The notes below the pieces were generated by a model. It had not been told where the DNA came from. It saw only the letters and a program-made list of their open reading frames with translations, and did no database searches. From Sinotaia quadrata (taxonomy: Eukaryota; Mollusca; Gastropoda; Architaenioglossa; Viviparidae), in assembly GCA_028829895.1 (NCBI GenBank), contig CM054180.1, forward strand, positions 111,775,135 to 111,839,134: DNA of 64,000 nucleotides, read 5' to 3'. Below are positions 24,230 to 37,004 of this stretch, piece by piece. Made by a program: the position numbers and the translations under genes. Positions within the stretch are counted from its first letter, which is position 1. Each line of letters starts with the position of its first letter.

Positions 24230-25195
24230 AGAGAGCGCCAAACACTGATTTCACTTATGACTTCATAGTCAACTTTCCCTACATTAATACTAATATTGAG
24301 AACTTTTACTTCACATTTACTGTAATTTATTGAAAGAATGAATTTTTCAAGTTTACTGCAATTGCGTTTTGTTTAGTTTAGTGGAAAAACAATAAACATG
24401 TAGGACTGCCCAACGTTTTATATATTAGATATTTTAATTTATGCCTATTTGGTGTTCTTAAATGTAATACAAAATTTATAAGTACATGCTGCAAATACAA
24501 ATGATTAATTTCATTTCTTGAAGTGAACTAACAAATTCTTAAAATAAAGCGGTTACGAAAGAAATTTAAATCAAATTGACCTTGGCAAAACGATCACGAA
24601 ATTAAATTCGATTACCTGAAACGGTATGCAGCATTGTATATACTTAGAGTGAGATTCATTCGTAGGTTTCCGACGGTAGGCCAAAAGAAACTGAAACTAG
24701 TCACATTACTACTTTTAGTCTCTCTCTAGATATAAGTTGTTTATTATTTAAAATTGTATAAAAGATCGTCAGAAAAATACCACATACCTGAACATTCACT
24801 TAACAGTACAGACCTTAACGAGTTTGGAAGTCCAGACAAAGAGGGTTGTAATAGGTCGGGAGTCAACTGTTGGAACTAAGGTCTGAACCAAAAGTCTTTC
24901 AGAAAAGAATGACGACAACTCACGCATTCTATTTTCGTTTTGTGTTTGATATGTGTTTCTCGTGAAATAGATTTGATCTGAAGTGTATAGTACTTATAGT
25001 ACTATTTATAGTACTTACGTCTACCAGTTTAAAAAGAATAAGAAGAGAAAGTCTCAGTTCTATGAATTAAACTTTTGAAATGTGTTTTCCGCGATTTGTT
25101 TTATTATCGCATTAAAATACTGCAGCATTATTTAAAATAGAATTGTTTGATACCACGAAGTGGTGTGTTAATATAGTGATTTGTTGCTGTACTTG
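24230..25195. other. No gene seen; AT-rich spacer
   Basis: No supported frame. A TAGTACTTATAGTACTATT repeat is present near 24.99 kb. Confidence 0.45.
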
Positions 25196-25326
25196 TTGAC
25201 TGAAATACAAACAACGATATATATGTCTGAGTGTTTCTGTATTTTTGCACGTGTATATGTGCGGGTAATTGTAAACATTTTGTAGTAAATATTGGACATA
25301 AAGCTCGTTTTCGGGTTCAGGTTGGC

Positions 25327-25327
<1 letters not shown>

Positions 25328-25366
<39 letters not shown>
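25328..25366 (+). repeat. (CA)n microsatellite
   Basis: A CA run at the place where the partner copy at 52.5 kb has a much longer CA tract. Confidence 0.95.
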
Positions 25367-25367
<1 letters not shown>

Positions 25368-25999
25368 GCACGTGTATTTAAACATTCAAGCAAATATTAC
25401 ACACAGTGGGGCCCTGCGCGCTGTACGTCGTATTTCTGATTTTACATTTAGGGCGTAAAGTGTCCTTGACACATTTCTGAAATCTCTCCTTGGCGTCATT
25501 TTTTTCAAAGCGTTTTTGAATCGAACGATAAAAATAACAGTGTACTGTTTTTCAACAGATACATTTTTCGAAGTTATATATAACTTTCCTTCAGGGTAGA
25601 GTCAGACATAACACACGGCGATAGGACTAAGTGTGTAAATGTGCATTTACTCAGCAAAGCGTGTTAGACAGGAGTTTGAAAGCATTGCAGAAGAGTACTA
25701 TTTTCGGATACATTTCTGGTGTTGTGAATAAACCTAACTGTTCCCACAGACTTTGATGTTCAAGTCACTTTACTATTAAATAGCTGTTAAGTCCATTCAG
25801 CTAACAGTCTTGACCCATACGTGTCGATCAATCTCCACAGGCTAGTTAATGATATTTGTTAAAATGACTGTTTAAATTAGATCAACATAATATGTACTGA
25901 GCCATCTAGAAAAGTTGAGCTATGCGTTGCTAGACTGAAAGTCTGTATACGAAACGCACTTCCCGGTTAGTTTGTTCTCGTGTGCTTAAAATTGCTTGT

Positions 26000-26245
26000 A
26001 TGTTTGTGTCGAGTGAAAGTTATGAGTGTATTCTTAAAATAAGTATGTATACTTGGGTGGAGCGAGAGTTATGAGTGTATTCTTAAAATAGGTATGTATG
26101 TTTCTGTCGGCGGAAAGTTATGAGTGTATTCTTAAAATAGGTATGTATGTTTGTGTCGGCGGAAAGTTATGAATGTATTCTTAAAATAAGTATATATGCT
26201 TGTGTGGAGGGAACGTTATGAGTGTATTCTTAAAATAAGTGTGTG
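26000..26245 (+). repeat. Minisatellite, about 52-bp period, 5 copies
   Basis: The unit is built on AGTTATGAGTGTATTCTTAA followed by AATAGGTATGTATG and a variable GTGT part. The partner segment at 53.33 kb has one unit. Confidence 0.9.
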
Positions 26246-26365
26246 TTTGTGTGTGCGTGCGTGTAAGAAACATTTAGTAATAACTAATATGTCACCAGTT
26301 ATTTCCTTGCTCAAGACTTCTAACATATATTCAACGAAAGAAAATCTCTCTCTCTAGTTTTCTCT

Positions 26366-26483
26366 GTGTGTGTGTGTGTGTGTGTGTCTGTATGTGTGTG
26401 TGTCTCTCTCTCTCTGTGATTGTGTGTGTCTGTGTGTGTGTCTGTCTGTGTGTCTCTGTGTGTGTGATTGTGTGTCTGTGTGT

Positions 26484-26526
<43 letters not shown>

Positions 26527-26537
26527 TGTGTGTGTGT
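26366..26537 (+). repeat. (TG)n/(CTGT)n microsatellite
   Basis: TG runs broken by TCTG and TCTCTC steps. Confidence 0.96.
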
Positions 26538-27089
26538 TAAACGGAAAATGATAAACATGTTGTTATAAAGGAGAATTATTTGAGCCATGCATTTACCTTC
26601 TTGTAGGATAAATCACAATCATGACTTCACACACACATAAACACACACGCAGAAGGAGAGAGACACACATGGAGAGGTCATATGACATATACATTGACAA
26701 TAAGCATTAAGATTTGACTAACGCGAAATTTTATTCTGGTGCAGCCGTTTAAGCATATTCAATTTGCAATAAATTATAATGAAACATTTTCATGAATACT
26801 ATGTATCAGTATAAATGACCGTTTAATTAAATACCCACTTGTATAGCCCGTTAAAGAGAAATCTAATACAGTTCAGTGGATAGAGTATGATTTATAACAT
26901 CAAATAAACTATCAAAATTTTATATGGCAATCAGTTTGTATTTCTTCGGGAAAATGTCTAATGCCTTATAGAGAAAGGATTCGCTCTCATTTCTTATATA
27001 ATATTTCACTGAATAATTTAAAGTTAAGGAAAAACAACTAGTAATTGATCAATTTTTAAATCCTTTAATTTAGACGATATTATTCGTCT

Positions 27090-27520
27090 TCTGTCATGTT
27101 CATATTCAGTCGTATTCAGAAGTGGTATAAAATATTCACTACAGTCAAACGTTCAAAACTGTTCTGCAAACTTCAATCATGTACTGCAGTGTTCAGTCAT
27201 GTTTATGCATAAACAGTTATGGATATATATGTTCAGTAGTTGTTCAGTAATCATTATTAGTTTTCTTTAATATTCAGTCATGTGGAGTCTTTTTTGATGA
27301 ATGTCATTAACAGTGCTTATTCGCGCTTAGTTATATAGTCATAAGCAGCAATGATCATTTACCATGTCCACTGGTGTTCAATCAGGTCAGTTGAGTTAAA
27401 AAAAATAGTCAATTTTAGCTAAGTTCAGTCTATTTCAGACATGCTCAGTGGTGTTTAATAATACTTAAGTTCAGTAGCGTTCATCCATGTTCATTAGCTT
27501 TTAATGATGTTCGGTCATGT
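27090..27520 (+). repeat. Degenerate GTTCAGT-rich repeat
   Basis: GTTCAGT(C/A)ATG-like words recur at irregular 15-40 bp spacing. A similar stretch lies at 45.06-45.25 kb, about 0.2 kb upstream of the tail exon of unit D, whereas this one lies about 2.2 kb downstream of the tail exon of unit C. Confidence 0.5.
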
Positions 27521-27736
27521 TTTATCTCAGTTTTTATCTATACAACAGCAACAGCTGTTTGCAGCCTTAATCCCTTGCTTAAATGTATTATGAATGAACA
27601 CGCAAACAAACATTTACTTAAGCTACACATCTGTATTCAGTTACACACTGGTTGCTTCTTTATGGGTTTCTCTGGGGTTTGAATGACAAAAGACTTTGCA
27701 GTTATTGCCAAAGGGCTCTCAAGCGAAAAGTGCACA

Positions 27737-27905
27737 CCGACATAAGTCACCGAGTTCTTGTTCTGTTCGTGCACATGTAGTGAAGGGGAGATAAATAGCT
27801 GCGACCTTCTTTTTCGTCACATGATCTGTCAATTTTATTCACCCCATGGTGTCGACCAAAGGGAGACTATCACATCGTAATGAAAATTGATTCGAACATC
27901 TCCGC
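27737..27905. promoter_or_regulatory. Segment similar to the region upstream of unit C (37.0-37.2 kb)
   Basis: Shared blocks are TTGTTCTGT/TTGCTCTCT, CGTGCACATG, GAGATAAAT, GACCTTC, TCACATGA, and GACAAAAGGAAG-like text. The partner lies 1.2 kb upstream of the unit C start codon, so both may be promoter or first-exon copies. This one would be a relic belonging to unit B. Function is inferred only from position and conservation. Confidence 0.35.
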
Positions 27906-28179
27906 TTTTTTTAAAACAAACAAAGCCAACCACTGTTCACTATAATAATATCGACTAAAAGTGATAAGTGGCGAAAATACATATACGAGTACCAGTGCAT
28001 TTCCATGAGTCATTAATATACTACTGATGATTAAAAATATCAGTCCAAGTCGATCTCAAGTACTGCTGTACTTTTGTCGCTTATAGATCTGTGGTTGTAA
28101 ACTGTAGACAGGAATATAACTTTCCTTAACTGATTACTCGTGTAAATCATTGTGGATTGTAAACTGTTTCTAGACTACA

Positions 28180-28815
28180 GAAAATATGTTTTCATTTAAC
28201 ATGAGTTTCTAGCATGAGTAAAATATAATTATATTTAACCTGTGTTTCTAGCATGATTACAAGATGTCCACGTTAATCTGTATTTCTAACAAAAGTATTA
28301 TATATTCACATTTAACCTGTGTTTCTAACGTGAGTATTATAGTTCCATATTTAACCCGTATTTATAGCATGAGTATAATATGTCCACGTTCAATTTGAGC
28401 TGTTAACTGAGTATATGGTCACTTTTAACCTACGTTTCTAGAATGAGTATACTAAGTTCGCATATTACCCGTATTTCTAACTAATAGGTCTGCATTTAAT
28501 CCGTATTTCTATCATGAGTATATATCCACATTTAATTGTGTTGTAAGCATGAGTATAATATGTATGAATATAACCCGTATTTCTGAGTATAATATGTTCA
28601 CATTTAGCCCGTACTTCTAGGATGAGTACTACAATATGTCTACGTTTAATCCGTGCTGTTAACTGACTATGTTCACATTTGACCCGTATTTATAGCATGA
28701 GTATAATATTTCAACGTTTAATCCGCGTTGTTAACATGAGTATATGTCTGCATATAATCCGTATTTCTACGTATAGTATGTCCGCTTTTAACCCGTGTTT
28801 CTAGCATGAGTATAA
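28180..28815 (+). repeat. Degenerate minisatellite, about 39-bp period, 15 or more copies
   Basis: The unit resembles TTTAACCCGTATTTCTAGCA followed by TGAGTATAATATGTCCACA. Many copies carry short deletions. Confidence 0.85.
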
Positions 28816-29470
28816 TATGAACAATATATAACAATAAAGAGTGTAATATAATGATTAGGTGCACATACTGTAAAAGCGTATGTGTTGTACAGTAGAGTGA
28901 AAACTATAATGAACGAATGCATATAATAAAGAATATAATTAAATGGAAACCTAAAATATAGCGATAAATTGTAAAACGAAATGAGAATATGAAAAGTATA
29001 ACGATAATGCGTATTCTAAACTTGTGATAAATCATATAACAAATGTAAAGTAGACATTCATAATATAAAATGCACCATGAAAGCAATTAAATGTACATTA
29101 CTAATGGCAATGTGAGTTTGTAAAGATAAAGTTTACATTTACCATAAATCATAAAATATCATGTTAAACCGTACCCTTGTTACAACAAAGCCTGCAATAT
29201 AATGATACAATATACACTATAACTGTAAGGTGTGCCCTCATTAGAATAAAGCATGAAATATAAAAAGATTCAATGTACACTATAACTCGTGCATGTACAT
29301 TATAACGATAGAGGCTTTAAACGCGGTGTCAAAGAGTACAATAGAAAAAAGAAAGATTACAATGGTAGCATTTTTTTTTATTAATTAAGATATTGTGCGC
29401 ACAATAATGATAAACTTGATAATATTGTAATGTATAATAATGATAATAATATTGTAATGTATAACAATAG
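28816..29470 (+). repeat. AT-rich degenerate repeat with AATATAATGA and TGTACATTATAAC words
   Basis: Loose repetition of AATATAA, GATAATG and GTACACTATAAC. No gene is seen. Confidence 0.4.
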
Positions 29471-29668
29471 CGACAAAAATCATAGCTTTACAAGCAAACA
29501 CAGACGCAATCATTCAGTGAAAGGAAGAGAAATGGAGGGAGGAAGAGAAGGGAACGAGTATATAAAGTATTGAGTGCAGACAGTGAAGGATGCACAATAC
29601 AACTAAATTCTGAATGAAAATATGAAATATCTATTTGGCGATAATTGTACCGATGTGTATTCATGAAG

Positions 29669-29674
29669 TTTATT
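29669..29674 (-). terminator. Polyadenylation signal of unit C
   Basis: AATAAA on the minus strand, 57 bases after the unit C stop codon. Confidence 0.5.
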
Positions 29675-29730
29675 ATCTGTATCACGACCAGTTGATCACA
29701 TTATTCCCTTCAACATAAGTCTATTGTGGT

Positions 29731-29763
29731 TCACTGGACACGGGATACGGGAAGTGTAGTCAC
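29731..29763 (-). CDS. Unit C: terminal micro-exon
   Basis: After acceptor TTTTGCAG it reads VTTLPVSRVQ and TGA. At 33 bp it is the same length as in unit D (VSTLPVSSIQ), and flanking sequence is also alike (CACTGGA, CAATAGACTT). Confidence 0.8.
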   Translation of the reverse strand: MTTLPVSRVQ

Positions 29764-32303
29764 CTGCAAAAGTTAATGATTATGCGTTATTATTATTATT
29801 ATTATTATTATTGCTAATGAACACATGCTGTACCATTGCAAATGCTGGATGGACATATTAGCATAGGAATAAATGGAAACCAGAATGGTTTTGGCCGTTA
29901 TGAAGGAATTATACTAGGTAAGAGAAGGGTAAGAGATAGGTAAGAGATAGGTAAGAGATAGGTAAGAGATAGGTAAGAGATAGGTAAGAGATGGGTAAGA
30001 GATGGGTAAGAGATAGGTAAGAGATAGGTAAGAGATAGGTAAGAGATGGGTAAGAGATGGGTAAGAGATAGGTAAGAGATAGGTAGGTAAGAGATTCGCA
30101 AATTGTTATTTTGCTCACATATTAAAATAATTCATTACAGTTCTGTAGTTTTATATTTTATTAATTAAAAATAATGCGTTTTATAGATTTTAATTTGTAA
30201 TGTGACAATTTAGACTGGAATGCTATTACTTCCAGGCACACTGGCAATTTAAACTAGGACAGTGTTTCAAGGACGAAATAGTATTTGCATCAGCAAATAT
30301 TCAAAATAATTTGAAGAATGCATTTACGAAAGTCAGGAATTAAAGTCATCTTCCACATATAGTTTACTAGTTCATGACCCAATCCTGCTTCACGCTTTGA
30401 AGTATTAATATTCTACATGAAAATGCACAAACCTTCTTAAGGAAATATTGAAGGTCAAACACTGCGTAATACTCCTTCGTCACATTCTTTGCCATAACTC
30501 CTTGGTCTTTGCCGTCCACGTACACATGAAAAGAGTGGGATGCATCAATCATCACACCAAGACGACTTCCAACCTTAACAGTCTCTAAGGCAGGACACGG
30601 GGACCGTATATTCTAAAAGAAAGCATTACATTTTTTTTGTCTATTTGTTTCTGGTAGATATATATATAATAACACAACGTTATATATAATAGATATATAA
30701 TAACACAACGTTATATATAATAGATATATAATAACACAACGTTCACAAATCATCGAAAAAGTGGTACGTCTACGTTCAAAACATTCGTTCTAATGTATGA
30801 CAAAACGTCAGGCAGTACACATATAATTATGAAGTTACAAGAAGTGTACCAACAATTAACTGTTCGAAACATGTATAAAATCAAACTCTGAGTATTTCTA
30901 TTTTCTTATACTCTCCACAATATTCTCTGACGAGGGCAGGTGAGTACTACTCCTAAAATAAACTTTTGAAATAAAATACATTGTAAAAATGTAGATACAT
31001 TTATACTCACGAGAAAAAGAGCATTTCCATTAGTACAAACAATTTATTAATACATTAAAATCTAATGATAAGAAAGGCAGTTTCCACGTTAAGTATGAAC
31101 ATTTACAAACCAGTATATATGTACAGACAGAAATATGCATATACACTTATTTGGAAATCAAGTAACATATTCACACACATACACAAACAAGCAAGCGAAT
31201 GTAAGCTTTCAAACAGCTTGCAAGCACGCGCGTATATTACTTGATTTAAGAAACTTTAAAACAGATACAGCAGTTACACAGTGTAACCAACCCATCGGCC
31301 GTGACTCATGTAACTGACTGAGTATACGCCAACAAAGTTCTTCATGCTAAGGTAATTTGATGGCAACGCGATCAAGAATGGATCCTCTTGGCAAAGTCCA
31401 ATAACTGTGTAATTTCCATTGTATCGGGTGTCTGTCTCCTCTACTAGTATCTAGTTAAATGAAATAAAAATAATTTAATTTAAATGTTTGTCTGTCACCA
31501 TGACTAATTCGTCTCTCAAAATAATACTGGAACGGACACACATTTTCTTTGCATGGCTACAAAGAAACTGCTCATACATAAACGAACACTATTATTCAAA
31601 AGTATAAACGCAAAATTGAAAACAAACAAAAACACTCGCGAAGCATGTTAAGTCTGACAGAAGACATACATACACAAACGAGACCAAAGTCGCGTTAAAT
31701 TCCATTGTTTGCTGTTTGGATGATTTTTAGTGTGACTACATTTTATCGTTGGACAGTATTTTATTTTATTTTATTTTTAAATTCTGTATAATGTATAAGC
31801 AGATGTTAACACCAAATATCACTGGCTATGCTATTCAGGAAAAGAATACATGGCAAAATGAGAAGCGGGATACACTAACGACCATGATAAACTCGAGAAA
31901 TGATAATCATTATATACATAATGTTATGAAATTGATAAATTTTGTGAAACGAATATGCTGATTTTACTATAAAGTATTTTAAAAGCAGTGTTGACCCTTT
32001 TTCTGAAATTAATAATGCACAGCATTTCTTGTTTGAAAATGTCAACTGTTTTTTTGAAACCATTAGAATGGGAGATAATCAGTGGATAGGCTGATGCTAT
32101 TCCAATACACGAACATTGCTTTGTGTCACAGTGACATACCTCTGAAGGTGATTTTAGTTACTTCTAGAATAAATTACATTATTGCAGTCTTCATTATCAC
32201 AATACGTGCGTGCGTGCGCGAGCGTGTGTGTTTGTGTGCGTGCGTGCGTGCGTGTGCGTGCGTGTGTGTGTGTGTCTGTGTGTGTCTGTGTGTGTGTCTG
32301 TGT

Positions 32304-32347
<44 letters not shown>

Positions 32348-32645
32348 GTGTAGGCGTATGAATGAGTGTAAAAGAAAATCATCTCTGTTTTTGTGGGTAC
32401 TATCGTCAGAACTACATTTTTCACAAGTATCTGAAAAAATATTTTGAAAGAAGCATATTTTCATTCACATTGACTTTCACCACCCTCTTTCTTAGTCCAG
32501 TCACTCCCCCACCCTCTTCCCTGCCTATTCCGTCTCAGTTCTTTCCTTTTACTAATGCAGCCAATATTTCAATATTTTTATGTCAATTTTGTTTCCTTTA
32601 TCTCATTCTGGTCCTCTCTCTCTCTCTTCATCCATAGGAATGTCG

Positions 32646-32693
<48 letters not shown>

Positions 32694-34393
32694 ATTTCTC
32701 AGTCCTTTCATAAGCTTGTTTCTGTTTTCGTGTATCTCTAATTGTTTTTTTTCCTCCTGCTCTAACTCCGTGTCCCTTCTTTCTCATCTTCTGTTCTTTC
32801 CTTGTACTTCTCTATATGCCTCCTTTTGTCTCCCTTATTTGCTCTTTCTTAACTCTGTTTTCAGGTCTTTGTCTTTTTTTTCTCTCTCTCTTCTCCTTAA
32901 CATAAGCTTCTTGGGTAGGGGAGGGGTTGACGGTTGTGTAAATCTCCAGACGCTGCCGACGGGATATGAATTTCTGTCTTTGAGAACTACATCCACATTA
33001 TTCAAAAATAGTTTATTCTGTATGAATGTGCCTTCACTTTATATGTTATTCAGTTTGAATGTTATACTTACAAATTACAGAAAAACAGAAGGATTAAAAT
33101 ATTTAGCAAGCGTGATATTACATGTTCATCGGTGATTTAACTTACCTGGGGCCAGCTAGCGTGTCATTTGAGTATAGCGAGGAGAATTTGAAGGGCGAAT
33201 CAGTATATGGAATTAATATAATGTATCACTCTTATAGCATTGCAGACATACCTCTACTTATAGCTATTAGAATATATGAAATCGAAACCATTCACATAAC
33301 ATAAACATTGGAACAGTTATTGAATCATCAGTATGTTTCGTACTTTGTTCTTTCAATTTATTCAGCAATTAATGAATTTAAAGTGTGGTATCTTATGGCA
33401 AAAAACAAAACGTTTTACATCTTTCTGAAGATATCGAGTCTCGAATGGCCACAGAAGAAAGAGCAAATTAATTAATCAAGCTGTCACTAATTTGCGAACA
33501 CCAGATTGGTTCCATGCATGCATTATTCCATATATCATTATTTTCTCACAGAGGTAAGTTATCGTTTATTTTCCTTTTGATTTCTATTCATGACCATGTT
33601 TTCATCACATTCCGGACATCATTGAAACAACTGTTCTAATATAATTAACCAATTAGAAGTCACCTCATATAGACTGTTGGTAGACATTGGTTCACTGGAC
33701 ATCACCAGTCTGTCTTCCAAAACTGAACTGTTTTTCAATTCCGCTGTCTGTCTGTTTCTGTCCAATACTATGTTTTTACCGCAATTGTTGTGAAACATCC
33801 AGATATTCTGTAACACGTAAAAGCAGGCCTAATTATTTATATGCGTGAATGAAAATTATGTTTACATAATTACTATAATGAACTTACATAAAACTTTACA
33901 TAATTACTATAATGAACTTACATAAAACTTTACATAATTACTATTATGAACTTACATAAAACTTTACATAATTACTATAATGAACTTACATAAAACTTTA
34001 CATAATTACTATAATAAACTTACATAAAACTTTACATAATTACTATAATGAACTTACATAAAATTACATGAAATTAATTATCCTTAATGTCTGTATTCTG
34101 ATAACTATATTGAAAACGTACTTTATTGTTGAGTGTTACTCATGAGTGTTCGTGATCTGGTAGGCAGTTCAAATTAGTGGAATTTGTCCCACTGTATTAG
34201 TAAAATGTCAGACTATCGAAGAGCGTATTAACACCAAACAATGAAATGCATCACATTCTCTTAAAATTAATTAATCCCTGTATAAATATCATGAATATAC
34301 GTACATTCTATTTATAGCACACAAATATAAGATACCTAAACTATATTAAAATACAGTGCATATAATATTATACTGTTTGTGAATATTTTACTA

Positions 34394-34442
<49 letters not shown>

Positions 34443-35791
34443 ACACACAAGTTTGTATTTGTATATGGGGACGTTATATGTGCTATACAAAATAAAGAAT
34501 GCTTTATTACCGATTCCTCTACAATATCAAATACTTAGACATTTTATTCTGAATTTTAACAACTAAATATACTAATATATTATAATACTTCATTAAAATA
34601 AAAATAAGAAATATAATATGAAACAAGACATAATATAATATTAATATTTTCCTGTTTAAAGGAAACTTCTACCTGTATGCCTGATTGTAACGGGTCCCGT
34701 ATGGGCGAGATGACTGTCATGTGACTTATTTTTTCCAGTTCTCTCTTCACTCGCAATGGTGTCTCCTCATCAATATGCAGTTTCACTAGTTTCATTGGCT
34801 CCGTTTCTACAGGTAGTGACACAGTAGATTTAATGTCCTTGACGCGGTTTTGGATCACGTTTACCATAGCAACCTGTACGCTGCCGGAAGCAGTTTGCTG
34901 TACGCGTTTTAGGAGTTGTTTATGTGACGTCACTAGTCTAATTTTCCGTTCTAAATACGATTTTCTGTATTGAATCGTAGCCTTAAGACCTTTCACTGAC
35001 TCTTTTAATATTTTTTTCAGTTTATTTCTACAGAATTCCACAGAGATTCTAAGATCATCACACATGGAGTCTATCTCAGTATAAGCAGCCTTCGTATCAT
35101 TCTCTGCATTTGCAACCATTTCTTCAAATTTCATAAAAGTCTCATAGAGATCGGACTCTACTTTATTCAACTCGTCTTCCATTTCTGCGAATGACTGTTT
35201 GTGATTTTCTGTAATTTCATTCAGATCTGCCACTTCCTGACAGGCACGGTGCTTTGATGAAGCGCATAAATGGCAGATAAGCACGCCGTGTGTCGAGCAA
35301 AACAGTGTTGATGTTTCAGTAGGATGTGCAGAACACTGTGTTTGTCGTAAAGCGGCCAAACGTTCCGATGTCAGTGTTGCCAAATTTTCTGTTTTATGTG
35401 ATGACGTCAGTGGAAGTGCGAGGTGATATTCAACACAGAAATGACACATCATGACACTGCACGCTAGACACAGCGACACGGCTTCTGTGTTAATGTGTAG
35501 GAAACATACTTGTCGTTTTGAAAGAATGTTGCAACTCTCTACTATCGCCGACATTGCATGATCAGTTGGCAAGGAGTCTATGGTATCTTCCACGCTCCTT
35601 GAGTTATTGTCCTTGGGATCGTAGATGGCGCTGCGACAGAGTGGGCACTGCGCCTCTATACTTGTCTTGAACCAGCTGACGAGACATTTACGACAAAGCA
35701 AATGGGTACACGGTAGAATCTTTGGTTCAACATAATTTTCATGGCAAACAGGACATTTCGTTTCTAACGGTTCCACGCTTAATGTTGACAT
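29731..35791 (-). CDS. Unit C: complete TRIM-NHR gene (five coding exons, about 544 residues)
   Basis: Exons, all phase 0: 34673-35791 (RING, B-boxes, coiled coil; 373 residues), 33664-33807 (NHR 1; 48), 31292-31450 (NHR 2; 53), 30433-30612 (NHR 3; 60) and 29731-29763 (tail; 10 plus stop). The protein would be RING 13-52, B-boxes about 99-187, coiled coil about 195-290 and NHR about 374-534. RING and B-box proteins are usually E3 ubiquitin ligases, and NHR domains, known from Neuralized, bind protein partners; this fusion would be a ligase that selects targets by its NHR (inference). It is the only unit complete in the window and serves as the reference for the others. A role in innate immunity or development cannot be told from sequence. 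Confidence 0.85.
29790..29812 (+). repeat. (TTA)n microsatellite
   Basis: A short trinucleotide run near the unit C tail exon. Confidence 0.9.
29918..30097 (+). repeat. 11-bp minisatellite GGTAAGAGATA, about 16 copies
   Basis: Near-perfect units in the last intron of unit C. Each unit contains GGTAAGAG, which resembles a splice donor on the plus strand but is antisense to the gene. Leu/Ser/Tyr-rich frames through it are artefacts. Confidence 0.95.
30433..30612 (-). CDS. Unit C: NHR exon 3
   Basis: A 180-bp phase-0 exon with acceptor TTTCTTTTAG and donor GTTTGT. It contains VKVGSRLGVMIDASHSFH, VYVDGKDQGVM and YYAVFDLQYF. About 75 percent of residues agree with unit D by eye. Confidence 0.88.
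30650..30745 (+). repeat. 33-bp tandem repeat, about 3 copies
   Basis: Unit ATATATAATAACACAACGTT followed by ATATATAATAG, just upstream (gene sense) of NHR exon 3 of unit C. Confidence 0.85.
31292..31450 (-). CDS. Unit C: NHR exon 2
   Basis: A 159-bp phase-0 exon with acceptor AACTAG and donor GTTGGT. It begins ILVEETDTRYNGNYTVIGLC and continues QEDPFLIALP. The central NHR features are the hydrophobic-G strand and the x-x-P turn. Its start is nearly identical to unit D (IQVEETDTRY). Confidence 0.82.
33664..33807 (-). CDS. Unit C: NHR exon 1
   Basis: A 144-bp phase-0 exon with acceptor GTGTTACAG and donor GTGACT. It begins NIWMFHNNCGKNIVLDRNRQ and ends SSEPMSTNSLYE. The FHxNxGKNIVL core is the hallmark of the NHR. 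Confidence 0.87.
33855..34070 (+). repeat. Minisatellite, about 36-bp period, 5-6 copies
   Basis: Unit TTTACATAATTACTATAATG followed by AACTTACATAAAAC, in the first coding intron of unit C. Confidence 0.95.
34396..34449 (+). repeat. (CA)n microsatellite
   Basis: A CA run in the intron after the RING exon of unit C. Confidence 0.95.
34673..35791 (-). CDS. Unit C: RING, double B-box, coiled-coil exon
   Basis: A 1119-bp exon, 373 residues from the ATG at 35789-35791 to the donor CAG|GTAGAA. The RING starts at residue 13 as in unit A: CPVC, EPKILPCTHLLCRKC, then CPLCR. B-box 1 begins VCFLH with C-x2-C and C-x2-C pairs further on; B-box 2 begins QCSAH and ends around KHRAC. A charged coiled coil with EDELNKVESDLYE follows. 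The frame stays open 18 codons upstream of this ATG. I chose the inner ATG because TTTATTTTCAG, a good acceptor, lies seven bases before it and because the lead length equals unit A. Confidence 0.9.
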
Positions 35792-35799
35792 TGTAAACT

Positions 35800-37000
35800 G
35801 AAAATAAATATAAAGTAATTCTAGGAGAAAAACAATATACTGCAATGTACAAAATTAAAATTAATGTATTAAGCCGTTTCAGGTAATGTCAGTAAAAGAA
35901 TTTAAAAGAAACAAACTTATTTTGATCAAATACCTAGGATCAAAACACACTTGGGCGCGTAATCATTGATGCAAACTAATTCTTCTTTTTAAATTACACT
36001 CTCTTTGTAATACATACTCTGCACATATACTGTGGTGTATACATACTTTACAAGAGGTAGGTGGAGTTTTGTCAGGACATATAACAAGAATATCTCTCGA
36101 TCTCGATATGTCACACTCTAGCACTAGAGAATGTAGACCAAAGTGTCCCACAATCGAGTATAATTATCACTTCCTCAGCAAAAACTTGCTCTCTCAAGCT
36201 AGCCGCAGTTTTCAATCCGTTTGCTCGATCGTGGTTGGTTAAAGTCACGATTTCTAAAGCCCTCGCCACACCCACAGTTGTAAGCCTTCAAACTGCACAA
36301 ACCATGTAGCATCAACGCGAACTGTGCACGAGTAGGTCAATGCCCTACGGTTAAAAGTAATCGTTTAACATAGAAAAACCCTGTCCTACGGTTAAAAGTA
36401 ATCGTTTAACATAGAAAAATCCTGTCTTGAACCATAAGATCATGAGATAAGAAATCAGTTCGTCATTATTTCTCTCAGTAGAGTGTTTGGAAAAGAAACA
36501 TTTGTTAGAATTAACTTTGTGCAGTGTACATTGCCACTATTCGGAACACGTCCATCGATTGGTACATTACAGTTTTCAAGCCAAGAAACAACCTACAACC
36601 AGAACTGTCTCGAGCCAAGGAGCGAACGATATTTGGATTGGAACACTAAAGATAACTTGATATAAATCTCTGTAAACGGTTAAACGGTAACTTGACAATA
36701 CTTGTTACGAACAAGACCATGAAGGTCGTAAGCATTGGCACGAATGTGTAGGATCTCTCTCTGTCACACACATACAGGCACGGACGCACACCGTCTATTA
36801 TTGCTGTGAATTAATTGTGCGTTAAGATAATTCCAGTTTTGTACACGACATTATCTTCTGTCATTTATTTGACAGGAAACCGAAGGTAGAACAATAACGA
36901 TATAACTAGATTCTATCAAACATTAAAAAAATGCAATGCAATCACTAGCTGGAAAGGGGTTGTTACATTTGTTTGTCTTACCTTTACCTTAACGCAGTAT
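35800..37000. other. Unit C 5' intron/upstream region
   Basis: No further coding exon seen. A 41-bp unit, CCCTACGGTTAAAAGTAATC followed by GTTTAACATAGAAAAATCCTG, occurs twice in tandem at about 36340-36425. Confidence 0.45.
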
Positions 37001-37004
37001 CAAC

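Larger units (their letters stand above)
25200..26250 (+). repeat. Duplicated segment, partner of 52.39-53.36 kb
   Basis: Shared phrases in order: GTATATGT/GTATATATG before a GTAAATATTG-like box, a (CA)n tract, CTGTACG-CGTATTTCTGATTTTA, ACTCAGCAAAGC, CTGTTCCC, CTTTGATGTT, CGATCAATCTCCAC/CGATCAGTCTCCAC, TAGTTAATGATA, TGTACTGAG, and GTTATG-GTGTA-TCTTAAAATAA. Similarity spans about 1 kb on the plus strand in both. One copy lies upstream of unit B and the other upstream of unit D. Confidence 0.75.

Noticed and set aside
28180..28815. Regularly spaced repeats that might suggest a CRISPR array
   Set aside because: The units are degenerate and contiguous, without unique spacers, in a eukaryotic genome.
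29898..30118. Repeated Leu/Pro/Ile/Ser/Tyr frames
   Set aside because: They are caused by the 11-bp minisatellite in an intron of unit C.
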